Assembly (NCBI GenBank): GCA_021775875.1
Contig: JAJFHA010000011.1
Location: 382,297 to 446,296 of the forward strand
Length of the DNA stretch: 64,000 nt
Origin: Hyphomicrobiales bacterium
Lineage (GTDB): Bacteria > Pseudomonadota > Alphaproteobacteria > Rhizobiales > NORP267
Direction of reading: 5' to 3'
Position 1 is the first letter of the stretch, and each line of letters opens with the position of its first letter. Below, in pieces: positions 43,395 through 52,807 of this stretch. The position numbers were made by a program, and so were the translations under genes. The notes below the pieces were generated by a model. The model did no database searches. It was not told where the DNA came from and was given only the letters and a program-made list of their open reading frames with translations.

Positions 43395-43857
43395 TCCAAA
43401 TTTCATGCGCCGCGCAATCGCGATCAGTCGCGAAAAAATGGAAGCTAATATAGGTGGACCTTTCGGTGCGGTGATCGTGCGCGATGGTATAATAATAGCT
43501 GAAGGCTTCAACAAGGTCACATCTACAAACGACCCGACCGCCCACGCCGAAGTGGTTGCGATCCGCGAGGCCTGTCAAAATGTCGGAGACTTTTCGTTGA
43601 AAGGCGCTGAAATATACACATCCTGCGAACCATGTCCGCTTTGCCTTGCGGCAATTTTCTGGGCGCGGATAGAAACAATTTATTACGCCAATACCCGAGC
43701 GGATGCTGCCGAAATCGGATTTGATGATGCAATATTGTACGAAGAAATTGCCAGACCGCTGGAGAAACGGGTTTTGCCTATCCACAGGCTAGAGCTTGCG
43801 GAAGCGAGTAAAGTGTTTGACGACTGGATGAATAAAGAAGACCGGATCGAATATTGA
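43387..43857 (+). CDS. guaD: Guanine deaminase-type nucleobase deaminase (CDA fold)
   Basis: The 156-residue protein is a zinc cytidine-deaminase-fold enzyme with zinc motif HAEVVAIREA and CEPCPLCLAAIFWA. It resembles bacterial guanine deaminase GuaD of the small type rather than TadA. The C-terminal KVFDDWMNKEDRIEY segment fits GuaD. Guanine deamination gives xanthine, which feeds the xdhABC enzyme encoded just upstream. I start at ATG 43387, inside the xdhC end; a longer upstream frame is xdhC in another frame. A nucleoside/cytosine specificity cannot be ruled out. Confidence 0.85.
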   Translation: MANPNFMRRAIAISREKMEANIGGPFGAVIVRDGIIIAEGFNKVTSTNDPTAHAEVVAIREACQNVGDFSLKGAEIYTSCEPCPLCLAAIFWARIETIYYANTRADAAEIGFDDAILYEEIARPLEKRVLPIHRLELAEASKVFDDWMNKEDRIEY

Positions 43858-43872
43858 GGGGAGGGTGCTGCT

Positions 43873-45456
43873 ATGAGCGCCAATGGAAATTCAGAGGCTA
43901 AAACACCTCCCACCAAGGGTAATCCCTCGCTTCTGGAAGCACGGGATATCACCAAGGCGTTTGGTGATTTATACGCCAATGATCACGTCAGTTTGTCGAT
44001 TATGCCCGGTGAAATTCACGCTTTGCTCGGTGAAAACGGAGCTGGCAAATCCACCCTCGTAAAAATGATGTACGGCGTCCTTAACCCCACATCCGGTCAA
44101 TTGTTTTGGGAAGGTGAACCTGTAGATATTGCAAGCCCGGCTCATGCGCGTGCGCTGGGTATTGGTATGGTATTCCAGCATTTTTCCCTGTTTGAAGCGC
44201 TGACAGTTGCTGAAAACATTTCCCTTGCATTACCGGGCGACCGGAGTGTCGCTGATATTGCGAGCGAAGTCGCCGAAGTTTCCGCCAGTTATGGCTTGCC
44301 GCTCGAGCCGGACAGGGCCGTTCATACACTCTCTGTCGGGGAACGCCAGCGTATCGAGATTGTTCGCTGTCTCCTACAACACCCGCGTCTTCTGGTCATG
44401 GATGAACCAACTTCAGTGCTAACTCCGCAAGAAGCCGATAAACTGTTCCTGACCCTCGAACGCCTGTCCGGGGAAGGGGTAGCGATCCTTTATATCAGTC
44501 ACCGTCTTGAAGAAGTGAAACGGCTTTGCTCTGCCGCCACAATTCTGCGCATGGGCAAAAATGTTGGCGATTGCGATCCACGAAATGAAACACCGGCCAG
44601 TCTGGCACGCATGATGGTGGGCGAGGAAATTGAAGAAATCAAAGCAAGCGATCGGGCCATCGGTCCTGTGCGTTTTCAGGTGGAAAACCTCACCCGCAAA
44701 GCTGATGACATATTTGGTGTGGATTTGAACGATATTTCCCTCGCGGTCCATTCCGGCCAGATACTCGGGATCGCCGGAATTGCTGGTAACGGCCAGGACG
44801 AATTGTTCGCATTGTTGAGCGGCGAACAAAAAGCACCGAAGTCGGCTCTCATCGAAATTGACCAGCAAACCGTGACGGGTCTTGATATTAATGAGCGCCG
44901 AAATTTGGGTGCGGCATTCGTTCCGGAAGAACGAATGGGCCACGGGGCGGTCCCGCATTTGATCCTTTCAGAAAACACGCTGTTGTCGACCCACGCTATT
45001 GGCATCCATGTCAGTAGCGGGTTGGTGGATCGCAAGAAAACTGGCGCCTATAGTACCAAAGTTGTTGAGCGATTTGACGTGCGTATTCCGCGCCCGGACC
45101 CGGTAGCTGGAAATCTGTCCGGCGGCAATCTGCAAAAATTCATGGTGGGACGTGAAATCTCCCTCAATCCTGGTGTTCTGATCGTCAATCAACCAACCTG
45201 GGGCGTAGATGCCGGCGCCGCCGCCACCATCCGGCAGGCAATCATTGATCTTGCCAGTAACGGTTCAGCGGTCATCATTATCTCGCAGGATCTGGATGAG
45301 ATTTTTGAAATTTGTGACAGCGTCAGCGTCATTTCCGACGGCACCCTTTCACCGCCGGTTCCCATAGATAAAACCGATTACGAAGGCATTGGTTTGCTGA
45401 TGGGTGGCATGGGAAAATCGGAGACCGGTAAAGGTGGAGACAGCCATGCGCATTGA
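43873..45456 (+). CDS. ABC transporter ATPase, BMP-type nucleoside/purine importer
   Basis: This 527-residue ATPase has two ABC modules. The first has an intact Walker A (GENGAGKSTLVKMMYG), signature LSVGERQRIEIVRCLL and Walker B LLVMDEPTSVL. In the second the Walker A is degenerate (GIAGNGQDELFALLSG), while the signature LSGGNLQKFMVGREI is good, as in family members for sugars and nucleosides. With the two permeases and BMP-type binding protein that follow, it should energise uptake of nucleosides or purine bases. It starts 15 bases after guaD and overlaps the next gene by 11 bases. Confidence 0.93.
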   Translation: MSANGNSEAKTPPTKGNPSLLEARDITKAFGDLYANDHVSLSIMPGEIHALLGENGAGKSTLVKMMYGVLNPTSGQLFWEGEPVDIASPAHARALGIGMVFQHFSLFEALTVAENISLALPGDRSVADIASEVAEVSASYGLPLEPDRAVHTLSVGERQRIEIVRCLLQHPRLLVMDEPTSVLTPQEADKLFLTLERLSGEGVAILYISHRLEEVKRLCSAATILRMGKNVGDCDPRNETPASLARMMVGEEIEEIKASDRAIGPVRFQVENLTRKADDIFGVDLNDISLAVHSGQILGIAGIAGNGQDELFALLSGEQKAPKSALIEIDQQTVTGLDINERRNLGAAFVPEERMGHGAVPHLILSENTLLSTHAIGIHVSSGLVDRKKTGAYSTKVVERFDVRIPRPDPVAGNLSGGNLQKFMVGREISLNPGVLIVNQPTWGVDAGAAATIRQAIIDLASNGSAVIIISQDLDEIFEICDSVSVISDGTLSPPVPIDKTDYEGIGLLMGGMGKSETGKGGDSHAH

Positions 45457-46537
45457 GCTTGAAGCAAGAGGCCAGCCTTCAGTCCTGATGACATGGTTGT
45501 CGCCGGTCATCGCGATCTTGTTGACTTTGTTGTTTGGCGTTTTGATGTTTGTGCTGATGGGCCAGGACCCGATCAACGCGCTATACATTTATTTCGTTCA
45601 ACCTTTGACCAGCGCCTATCAAATACAGGAATTAATAGTCATCGCGACACCGCTAATCCTGATCGGGATCGGCCTTTCGATCTGTTTCTTATCGAACAAC
45701 TGGAACATTGGTGCCGAGGGCCAGTTTGTCATGGGTGGTGTTGCGGGGTCATGGGTGGCGCTGACTTTCCACGGCGTCGATGGATGGTGGATTTTACCTT
45801 TAATGATGGTTGCCGGAATTATCGGTGGCCTTTTATGGGCGCTCATTCCGGCATTTTTCAAGGCGCGCTACAATACTAATGAAATTTTGACCAGCCTGAT
45901 GCTGACCTATGTGGCGTTGCAATTTCTTGATTATCTGGCACGCGGCCCATTCCGCGACCCGGACGGGTTCAATTTTCCGGAAAGCAAGATTTTTTCACCC
46001 TCCGCCACCATGCCGCTTTTATCAGATGGCGGGCGTATGCATCTCGGCGCGATATTCGCGGTCGTTGCCGCAATCGTTATAGCCATTATGCTATGGCGGA
46101 CTATTAAGGGGTTTGAAGTGAAAATTTCAGGCGAGGCCCCACGTGCAGCGCGTTTTGCCGGGTTCAATGAAAAAAGCATGATCTATTTTTCATTCCTTCT
46201 GTCCGGTAGCCTAGCCGGATTGGCGGGGATATCTGAAGTGGCTGGTCCGATCGGCCAGGTGTTGCCGGTAATTTCGCCCGGATACGGCTTTACCGCGATT
46301 ATCGTTGCGTTCCTTGGCCGCCTGAATCCGATCGGCGTGATTTTCGCGGGATTACTCTTGGCGCTGACCTATATTGGCGGCGAAAACGCGCAGATTATGC
46401 TGCAAATTCCCGACGATGCTACGAGCGTATTTCAGGGTATTTTACTGTTCTTGATTTTGGCCTGCGATACCCTTGTTCGCTACAAAGTCAAAATTACAGG
46501 TTTTAGTTCAAGACAAACTACTGGTGGGGAGGGCTAA
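45446..46537 (+). CDS. ABC transporter permease, BMP-type importer (larger subunit)
   Basis: The 363-residue protein has eight to ten hydrophobic helices. It contains the BPD_transp_2 signatures NIGAEGQFVMGG, NTNEILTSLMLTYVALQFLDYL and GEAPRAARFAGFNEKSMIYFSFLLSGSLAGLAGISEV. These are typical of the YufP-type permease of nucleoside importers. It overlaps the ATPase gene by 11 bases and is followed by the second permease after 3 bases, so the set is one operon. Start ATG 45446 (MRIELEARGQ). Confidence 0.93.
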   Translation: MRIELEARGQPSVLMTWLSPVIAILLTLLFGVLMFVLMGQDPINALYIYFVQPLTSAYQIQELIVIATPLILIGIGLSICFLSNNWNIGAEGQFVMGGVAGSWVALTFHGVDGWWILPLMMVAGIIGGLLWALIPAFFKARYNTNEILTSLMLTYVALQFLDYLARGPFRDPDGFNFPESKIFSPSATMPLLSDGGRMHLGAIFAVVAAIVIAIMLWRTIKGFEVKISGEAPRAARFAGFNEKSMIYFSFLLSGSLAGLAGISEVAGPIGQVLPVISPGYGFTAIIVAFLGRLNPIGVIFAGLLLALTYIGGENAQIMLQIPDDATSVFQGILLFLILACDTLVRYKVKITGFSSRQTTGGEG

Positions 46538-46540
46538 TCG

Positions 46541-47461
46541 ATGGAAACTTTTATTGCCATTTTGCTGACAATTGTCTCGGCGTCCACACCACTTTTAATC
46601 GCTGCCATGGGGGAACTGGTTGTTGAACGCTCCGGCGTTCTAAATCTTGGCATAGAAGGCATGATGATCATTGGCGCTGCCTGCGGGTTTGCTGGTGCGG
46701 TCATGTCCGGCAGCGTATTTATCGGGTTCCTGATAGGGATCATTGGCGGCGCAATATTATCCTATTTCTTTGCAATCCTGGTCTTGAATTTTGCCACCAA
46801 TCAGGTTGCAACCGGGCTTGCGTTGACCCTGGCCGGGCTTGGTATTTCCGGCCTGATCGGAAAACCATTCGCCGGGATTACCATTCAAAGAGAACCAATT
46901 GAGTTTCTCTCTTTCGTAAATGATATTCCGGTTGTCGGACCAATGCTGAATGGCATCGACGCCATTGCCTATTTTGGCTTCGCTCTGTTGCTTGCCGTTG
47001 CCTGGTTCTTGAACCGTACCCGTGCCGGACTTATCCTCCGAGCAGTCGGGGATAACCCGGTTTCTGCCCATACACTTGGGTATAATGTGTTGCGGGTGCG
47101 CCTCTATGCGATTCTGTTTGGCGGCGCCTGTGCTGGGCTCGCGGGAGCTTATTTGTCGCTATATTATACCCCATTCTGGGCACGGGAAATGACGGCAGGG
47201 CGCGGGTGGATCGCGCTTGCCTTGGTAGTGTTCGCGTCCTGGTTGCCGTATCGGCTTCTTATTGGGGCATATTTGTTTGGCGCTGTTACAATTTTGCAAT
47301 TTCATGCTCAAGGAGCGCAGATCAATATTCCGCAGCAATTCATGGCATCTTTGCCCTACCTCGCCACGATCATCGTGTTGATTGCAATTTCAGCAAAACA
47401 AACAGGGCGCGCAATTCATACGCCAGCCAGTCTGGGACGAATATTTGTACCGGATCGCTAA
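46541..47461 (+). CDS. ABC transporter permease, BMP-type importer (smaller subunit)
   Basis: The 306-residue protein is the YufQ-like partner permease. It has about eight transmembrane segments with the motifs VVERSGVLNLGIEGMMIIGA, FATNQVATGLALTLAGLGISG and RAVGDNPVSAHTLGYNVLRVR. Glycine-rich GGACAGLAGAYLSLYYTPFW matches the conserved BPD_transp_2 loop. It would pair with the larger permease to form the channel. The binding-protein gene follows after 64 bases. Confidence 0.93.
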   Translation: METFIAILLTIVSASTPLLIAAMGELVVERSGVLNLGIEGMMIIGAACGFAGAVMSGSVFIGFLIGIIGGAILSYFFAILVLNFATNQVATGLALTLAGLGISGLIGKPFAGITIQREPIEFLSFVNDIPVVGPMLNGIDAIAYFGFALLLAVAWFLNRTRAGLILRAVGDNPVSAHTLGYNVLRVRLYAILFGGACAGLAGAYLSLYYTPFWAREMTAGRGWIALALVVFASWLPYRLLIGAYLFGAVTILQFHAQGAQINIPQQFMASLPYLATIIVLIAISAKQTGRAIHTPASLGRIFVPDR

Positions 47462-47525
47462 AACTGGACAATTCAAAATACCGGTTTTTGCGGGACGTTA
47501 AATTTGGAAGAAAAGGGAGAGTAGA

Positions 47526-48602
47526 ATGACTAGATATCTGAAATACATTACTGCGGCATTTCTCGCGGTAATGCTGGGGGCGGGTGCAAATGCCGCCGAT
47601 CCCCTAAAAGCTGCATTCGTATATGTAGGTCCGGTTAGCGATCACGGCTGGACCTACCAGCATGATCAGGGCCGGTTGGCCGTGGAAGCCGCATTTGGTG
47701 ATGCTGTGGAAACAACTTTTGTCGAAAATGTTGCTGAAGGCCCGGACGCCGAACGCGTTATCCGCCAATTAGCAGCGACCGGTCAGGACGTTATTTTCAC
47801 AACGTCTTTCGGGTTCATGAACCCAACTGTGAAAGTATCTGAGCGGTTTCCAGACGTAACCTTTGCTCATGCAACAGGCTATAAACGGACCGATAATCTG
47901 ACCACATATAGCTCGCGTTTCTATGAAGGACGTTACGTTCTTGGCCAGATCGCAGCACGTATGAGCCAATCCGGTATTGTTGGGTATGTTGCTTCATTCC
48001 CGATCCCCGAAGTGGTTCGTGGCATCAACGCTTTCATGCTTGGTATGCAGTCAGTTCGTCCCGACGCACAAATCAAGGTTGTGTGGGTGAGCAGCTGGTT
48101 TGACCCGGGCAAGGAAGGCGATGCAGCAAAAGCCATGATCGACCAGGGCGCTGACGTTATTACGCAGCATACCGATTCCCCGGCACCATTGCGTGTTGCA
48201 GAAGAACGCGGCGTATTCGCATTCGGTCAGGCATCTGACATGATTGCTTACGCACCAAACGCGCAACTGACCGCCATCATCGACGATTGGTCCGGCTATT
48301 ATGTAAGCCAGGTCCAGGCTGTCATCGACGGCACCTGGGAATCCCAGGACATCTGGGGTGGCTTCAACACCGGCATGGTTGCAATGGCACCATTCACCAA
48401 CATGCCTGACGACGTTGCAGCCGAAGCGCAGGCAACCGTCGACAAGATCAGTTCTGGCGAATTGCACCCGTTCCAGGGACCGCTATTCAACCAGGCTGGC
48501 GAAGAAGTTGTTGCCGAAGGCGAAGTGCTGGATGACGGCGCTTTGGCCGGTATGAGCTGGTACGTGAAAGGTATCGAAGATACGCTGCCAAGCAGCAATT
48601 AA
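47526..48602 (+). CDS. BMP-family periplasmic nucleoside/purine-binding protein
   Basis: The 358-residue protein has a signal peptide (YITAAFLAVMLGAGANAAD) and the basic membrane protein (BMP/PnrA) fold. Its first domain starts LKAAFVYVGPVSDHGWTYQHDQGR, the typical PnrA ligand-contact region. FMNPTVKVSERFPDVTFAHATG and GMVAMAPFTNMPDDV are also family-like. It would bind the purine nucleoside or nucleobase in the periplasm for the importer encoded upstream. A strong GGGAGAG ribosome binding site precedes the ATG. A terminator lies 27 bases after the stop. Confidence 0.92.
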   Translation: MTRYLKYITAAFLAVMLGAGANAADPLKAAFVYVGPVSDHGWTYQHDQGRLAVEAAFGDAVETTFVENVAEGPDAERVIRQLAATGQDVIFTTSFGFMNPTVKVSERFPDVTFAHATGYKRTDNLTTYSSRFYEGRYVLGQIAARMSQSGIVGYVASFPIPEVVRGINAFMLGMQSVRPDAQIKVVWVSSWFDPGKEGDAAKAMIDQGADVITQHTDSPAPLRVAEERGVFAFGQASDMIAYAPNAQLTAIIDDWSGYYVSQVQAVIDGTWESQDIWGGFNTGMVAMAPFTNMPDDVAAEAQATVDKISSGELHPFQGPLFNQAGEEVVAEGEVLDDGALAGMSWYVKGIEDTLPSSN

Positions 48603-48628
48603 TCGAACCTGATCACAACAAACAATTT

Positions 48629-48658
48629 GCCGCGGATGGAAACGTCCGCGGCTTTTTT
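48629..48658. terminator. Terminator between the binding-protein gene and LysR gene
   Basis: GCCGCGGA at 48629-48636 and TCCGCGGC at 48645-48652 form a perfect eight-base-pair stem with an eight-base loop. Six Ts follow. It stops the ABC operon; its last base overlaps the stop codon of the convergent LysR gene. Confidence 0.9.
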
Positions 48659-49559
48659 AGCTTGCAAGATCGCGAAATTTTTCCACCAGAAAATCCAGCG
48701 TCGTTCTTAATCGTAATGGCATATGCCGTCGCTGCGGATAAATTGCATATATCCGATGGCCATCGGCTTCATAATTTTGCAACACGGGCACAAGAGTGCC
48801 GGACTTAAGTTCCCCAGCCACATCAATTTCGTTCTGCATGGTCAAGCCATAACCGGATAGCGCCCAATTTTTGAGAACAACCGTTTGATCGCTATCCAGC
48901 GGCCCCCTGATCGGGAGGTTATGCACGTGACCGTCAGGCCCGGTGAGCCGCCACTGATATTGCTCTGAACCCGGAAACCTGAGCAACAAACATCGATGCT
49001 GTTGCAAATCCTGAGGGGTGAGAGGGATGCCTGCTTCTTCAAGGTATTTTGGAGACGCACAGATGACGCGAACATTGTCGGCAAGTTTGCGAACGATCAA
49101 ACCGGATTCGCGCAATTCAGACACCCGGATTGCAAGATCGTATTTTTCTTCAACCAGATTGGACAATCGATCCGTCAAGTGAAGCTGAATATTGATTTCC
49201 GGGTAAAGCAAAGAAAATTCAGCAAAGGCCGGTGTCAAAATACTGGCACCAATCCCGGTCGGGGCAGATATCCTCACAGGCCCCGAAGGCTGGCTATCTT
49301 CGTGCGTGAGTAAAACTTCGGCGCGCGAAACCGCCCGCATGATCTCGCCGCAATGCTCCAGAAAAATCTCGCCCTCTGGCGTCAATTTGACCTGACGTGT
49401 CGTACGCCATAGCAGCGAAACCCCGGTTGCTGCTTCAAGCCGCGCAATCCTGCTGGAAACGACGGCGGGGGTCTTGCGAAGATCTCGCCCGGCGGCAGAG
49501 AGATTTTCAAGTTCGGCCACACGCATGAAAACGCGGATATCATCAAGATGGTTCAACAT
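48657..49559 (-). CDS. LysR-family transcriptional regulator, likely purine-catabolism control
   Basis: The 300-residue protein has the LysR helix-turn-helix (IRVFMRVAELENLSAAGRDLRKTPAVVSSRIARLE) and a full effector domain (from GPVRISAPTGIGAS). It resembles the CrgA/AaeR type. It is divergent from puuD and lies between the purine importer operon and the urate oxidase gene, so regulation by a purine or urate is a reasonable inference. A TTTCAA-N7-TTGAAA dyad sits at its start codon (49565-49583). Confidence 0.88.
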   Translation of the reverse strand: MLNHLDDIRVFMRVAELENLSAAGRDLRKTPAVVSSRIARLEAATGVSLLWRTTRQVKLTPEGEIFLEHCGEIMRAVSRAEVLLTHEDSQPSGPVRISAPTGIGASILTPAFAEFSLLYPEINIQLHLTDRLSNLVEEKYDLAIRVSELRESGLIVRKLADNVRVICASPKYLEEAGIPLTPQDLQQHRCLLLRFPGSEQYQWRLTGPDGHVHNLPIRGPLDSDQTVVLKNWALSGYGLTMQNEIDVAGELKSGTLVPVLQNYEADGHRIYAIYPQRRHMPLRLRTTLDFLVEKFRDLAS

Positions 49560-49564
49560 ATTAT

Positions 49565-49583
49565 TTTCAATTCATTTTTGAAA
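49565..49583. promoter_or_regulatory. Inverted repeat next to LysR start, possible LysR-type site
   Basis: TTTCAA-TTCATTT-TTGAAA is a perfect six-base dyad with seven-base centre in the 107-base interval between LysR and puuD. The position, next to the LysR start, fits autoregulation. The AT-rich composition makes a chance match possible. Confidence 0.4.
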
Positions 49584-49666
49584 TTCTTTGAGATTATATA
49601 AAAACGCAATATTCTCGCTGTCGCAAGCCATCACTGCTAGTCTGATTTGAAACTCGGGGGGAAATT

Positions 49667-50860
49667 ATGAGCAATATTGCCTTACTCAGTGAATGGCTCA
49701 ATCTGTTGCTGCGTTGGTCGCATATCATTATCGGTATCGGATGGATCGGTGCGTCATTTTATTTTGTCTGGTTGGATATTGCCCTGCGGGCCAGAGAAAA
49801 AATGAACCCCGGTGTTTCCGGCACCGTATGGATGGTCCATGGTGGTGGCTTTTATCACGTCGAAAAATATGCTGTTGCCCCTGACACATTACCTCCCGAC
49901 TTGCACTGGTTCAAATGGGAAGCTTATCTGACCTGGGTCACCGGGTTTGGCCTCCTCATCCTGCAATATTACGTGAATGCAAAATCCTACCTGATCGACC
50001 CGGCGGTCATGGCGATTGAGCCCTGGCAGGCAATTTCAATAAGCCTCGCATCTTTGTTGTTCGGTTGGTTGATTTATGACGGCCTGTGCCGCTCACCAAT
50101 CGGAAAAAAACCAATGCTGCTGGCGGCTATCCTGTTCGGGATCATTCTTGCGGCGACGGCATTTTACTCGGAAGTTTTTTCGGGCCGTGGTGCGCTCATT
50201 CATGTGGGCGCGTTGATAGGCACCTGGATGGCTGCCAACGTTTTCATGGTCATCATTCCACGCCAAAACCTGGCTGCGAAATCTCTGTTGGCCGGCGAAG
50301 CACCTGATCCATCACATGGCCAGATCGCCAAGCAACGCTCACTGCATAATAATTATCTCACATTGCCTGTTCTTTTGATGATGGTGTCCAGCCATTATCC
50401 GGGCCTGATCAGCCATCATTGGAAATGGGTGATTGTCGGCCTGATCGTCATTTCAGGCGGCATGGTACGCCATTTTATCAATGGCCACGATGCTGGCAAA
50501 AAATTCGGAGCCATTGCATGGTCGCTGGGTTTGGCAATCCTGGCATTTGTCGCTGCCGTTACGGTCTCTGGCCTTCGCTTGAATTCAGGAACTGATGTTA
50601 CCGGAGTGAGCGATCAGGAAATCCAGTCGATTGTGGATCGCCATTGTGTAGCCTGTCACGCGGCGGCACCAACCCACGAATTTTTTGAAGAAGCACCGGC
50701 TGGTATCCAGTTTGATGATCTGGCGGAATTGGTTCGCTTTGCCGAACAAGTGAAGGTGCAATCCGTCACTGGCCAGACCATGCCGCTCGGCAACGAAAAT
50801 GCTATGACCTCGGAAGAAAGAGAAAAACTGGGCATTTGGCTGGATCAACAAGCAGATTAA
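49667..50860 (+). CDS. puuD: Membrane urate oxidase PuuD with C-terminal cytochrome c domain
   Basis: PuuD oxidises urate to 5-hydroxyisourate in the inner membrane and passes electrons to the respiratory chain through its cytochrome c domain. The 397-residue protein has about eight to nine transmembrane helices (opening LLLRWSHIIIGIGWIGASFYFVWLD) with the PuuD-like MVHGGGFYHVEKY and GALIHVGALIGTWMAANVF segments. Residues about 310-397 carry the heme motif CVACH with a late Met (QTMPLGNENAMT) as possible axial ligand. It is divergent from LysR and convergent, stop against stop, with the deaminase gene. Confidence 0.93.
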   Translation: MSNIALLSEWLNLLLRWSHIIIGIGWIGASFYFVWLDIALRAREKMNPGVSGTVWMVHGGGFYHVEKYAVAPDTLPPDLHWFKWEAYLTWVTGFGLLILQYYVNAKSYLIDPAVMAIEPWQAISISLASLLFGWLIYDGLCRSPIGKKPMLLAAILFGIILAATAFYSEVFSGRGALIHVGALIGTWMAANVFMVIIPRQNLAAKSLLAGEAPDPSHGQIAKQRSLHNNYLTLPVLLMMVSSHYPGLISHHWKWVIVGLIVISGGMVRHFINGHDAGKKFGAIAWSLGLAILAFVAAVTVSGLRLNSGTDVTGVSDQEIQSIVDRHCVACHAAAPTHEFFEEAPAGIQFDDLAELVRFAEQVKVQSVTGQTMPLGNENAMTSEEREKLGIWLDQQAD

Positions 50861-52204
50861 CTACCCAGCCTTGGCAACCAGTTTTCTGGCAGCTTCTGTA
50901 TGATCGGCAATCAAGCCTTGTATATCAAGGCCCGGAATCGCACCTTTTTCAACAATCCATTTGCCGCCGATCATCACATATTCAGCCCGCGACGCTCCGC
51001 ATATTACCAACGTAGCCAGCGGATCGTGGCCGCCGGAATGGCGCATTTCATCCAGCTTGAACATGGCCAGATCGGCATTTGCGCCAACCTCAATACGTCC
51101 CAAGTCCGGACGACGGATGCAATCAGCAGACCCCTCCGTCGCCCAGCGCAAAGCGTCAAGATGCGACACCTTCGCAGCACCATAGTTCAACCGCTGCAAC
51201 AAAAATGCCTGACGTACCTCTTCGATCATGTTCGAGGCGTCATTTGAAGCCGACCCGTCAATACCAAGACCAACCCTGGCGCCCACCATCTCAAGGTCAC
51301 AAACCGGACACATGCCCGATGCCAAATGCATATTAGAGCAGGAACAGGTGGAAACCGCGACATCAGCTTTGCCAAGCTTTTTGATATCCTGCTTTGAAAA
51401 ATGAATACCATGTGCCAGCCATGTGCGCGGCCCGAGCCAACCGGTCTCTTCCAGATATTCAACCGGTGTGCAGCCAAATCGCTCGCGACAAAAAGCGGTT
51501 TCGTCTTCGGTTTCCGCTAAATGGGTATGCAATAAAACATCTTTTTGCTCTGCCAGCCGGGCTGTTTCCTGCATCAATTCGCGCGTAACAGAAAATGGAG
51601 AGCAGGGCGCAAGTCCGATCTGAATAAAGGCATCCGCTCCTGTCTCATGATATTTTGTGACTAAGCGTTTGCTATCCGCCAGAATGACATCCATATCCTG
51701 CACGACGCTATCGGGTGGCAATCCACCATCTTTCTCACTCAAATTCATCGAGCCGCGCGTCAATACCGCACGCATTCCCATATCTCTGACTTCAGAAACC
51801 TGGATATCAATCGCATCCTCCGCACCGGGCGGGAAAATGTAATGATGATCCGTTGTCGTCGTGCAACCGGATAAAACAAGCTCGGCCAACACAAGGCGCG
51901 TTGCCAGTCTTATGAATTCCGGCTCAAGATTGGCCCAAACCGGATATAACGCTTTCAACCAACCAAACAATTCCTGGTTCAACGCTGCCGGCAAGGTTCG
52001 TGTCAGAGATTGATAAAAATGGTGGTGGGTATTGATTAACCCCGGCACTATTACCAAATCACGGGCATCAAACACCTCATCCAGCACAGCAACCGGGCTT
52101 AGGCCAGAAGGTACCAGCTCGATAATCCGGCCCTTATCCACCACAATTCCACCGTCAGCATTTTCAGCCAATATGGCACGTGGATTTTTAATCCAGATCG
52201 CCAT
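50861..52204 (-). CDS. 8-oxoguanine deaminase-like amidohydrolase
   Basis: The 447-residue protein is a zinc amidohydrolase of the ATZ/TRZ type. Metal motifs are NTHHHFYQSLTRTLP, HTHLAETEDE, WLAHGIHFS and GLGIDGSASNDASNM. The overall sequence, especially the FYQSLTR and CSCSNMHLASGM segments, matches characterised 8-oxoguanine deaminases, which turn 8-oxoguanine into urate. Position next to puuD supports this, because PuuD consumes urate. Start ATG 52204 (MAIWIKNPRAILAE). Chlorohydrolase or guanine deaminase activity is the main alternative. Confidence 0.87.
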   Translation of the reverse strand: MAIWIKNPRAILAENADGGIVVDKGRIIELVPSGLSPVAVLDEVFDARDLVIVPGLINTHHHFYQSLTRTLPAALNQELFGWLKALYPVWANLEPEFIRLATRLVLAELVLSGCTTTTDHHYIFPPGAEDAIDIQVSEVRDMGMRAVLTRGSMNLSEKDGGLPPDSVVQDMDVILADSKRLVTKYHETGADAFIQIGLAPCSPFSVTRELMQETARLAEQKDVLLHTHLAETEDETAFCRERFGCTPVEYLEETGWLGPRTWLAHGIHFSKQDIKKLGKADVAVSTCSCSNMHLASGMCPVCDLEMVGARVGLGIDGSASNDASNMIEEVRQAFLLQRLNYGAAKVSHLDALRWATEGSADCIRRPDLGRIEVGANADLAMFKLDEMRHSGGHDPLATLVICGASRAEYVMIGGKWIVEKGAIPGLDIQGLIADHTEAARKLVAKAG

Positions 52205-52457
52205 TGTAGATCACCTGTTCCATTTTTCTGATTGAGCCACTATAAACGCTTTTTGAATCGATCCGCTTTATGTTGTGTGGCGGTAAATAACGACTGTGGA
52301 AACGAAATCACGCCAATGATCATCTTTTGTTGATTGGCAAACTGGAAAGAATTTTCACACAAATAGTCATGCCATGCTAAAAGGCTGCAACGCTATAACA
52401 AATCGGCACCAGACAGGTCTTGGACAAACTGGTTTGCCCTATTAAACAGGTCTATAA

Positions 52458-52739
52458 ATGTCATCTACATTTGAAGCTCTCGTTGAGATTATCGCTGATA
52501 CAAGCGATATCCCGGCCGAAGAAATAACACCCGATAAAAATGCCTTTACCGATCTTGGAATCGATAGTCTTGATTTCCTTGATATCGCGTTTGCAATCGA
52601 CAAGCATTTCGGCATCAAAATTCCGATCGAAGCCTGGACCGAAGAAATGAACGACGGCAAAGCGTCCGTCGATGATTATTTTCTTCTCAGCCGTCTGAGC
52701 GAGCGGATTGACGAACTGGTTGCTGCAAAAAATTCCTGA
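52458..52739 (+). CDS. acpXL: Acyl carrier protein AcpXL
   Basis: AcpXL carries the growing very-long-chain (about C28) acyl chain that is later attached to lipid A. The 93-residue protein has the phosphopantetheine site in FTDLGIDSLDFLDIAFAID (Ser37). It is longer and more acidic than the general ACP, with the typical PIEAWTEEMNDGK insertion of AcpXL. It heads a six-gene cluster that ends with the lpxXL acyltransferase. The 253 bases upstream contain no other gene; I see no clear promoter motif. Confidence 0.92.
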   Translation: MSSTFEALVEIIADTSDIPAEEITPDKNAFTDLGIDSLDFLDIAFAIDKHFGIKIPIEAWTEEMNDGKASVDDYFLLSRLSERIDELVAAKNS

Positions 52740-52807
52740 GGAACTTGTAATCAGGACAGGTGTTTGAGTAGAATTTTGATCAAACAACAATCCTGACTGG
52801 TATCGCC

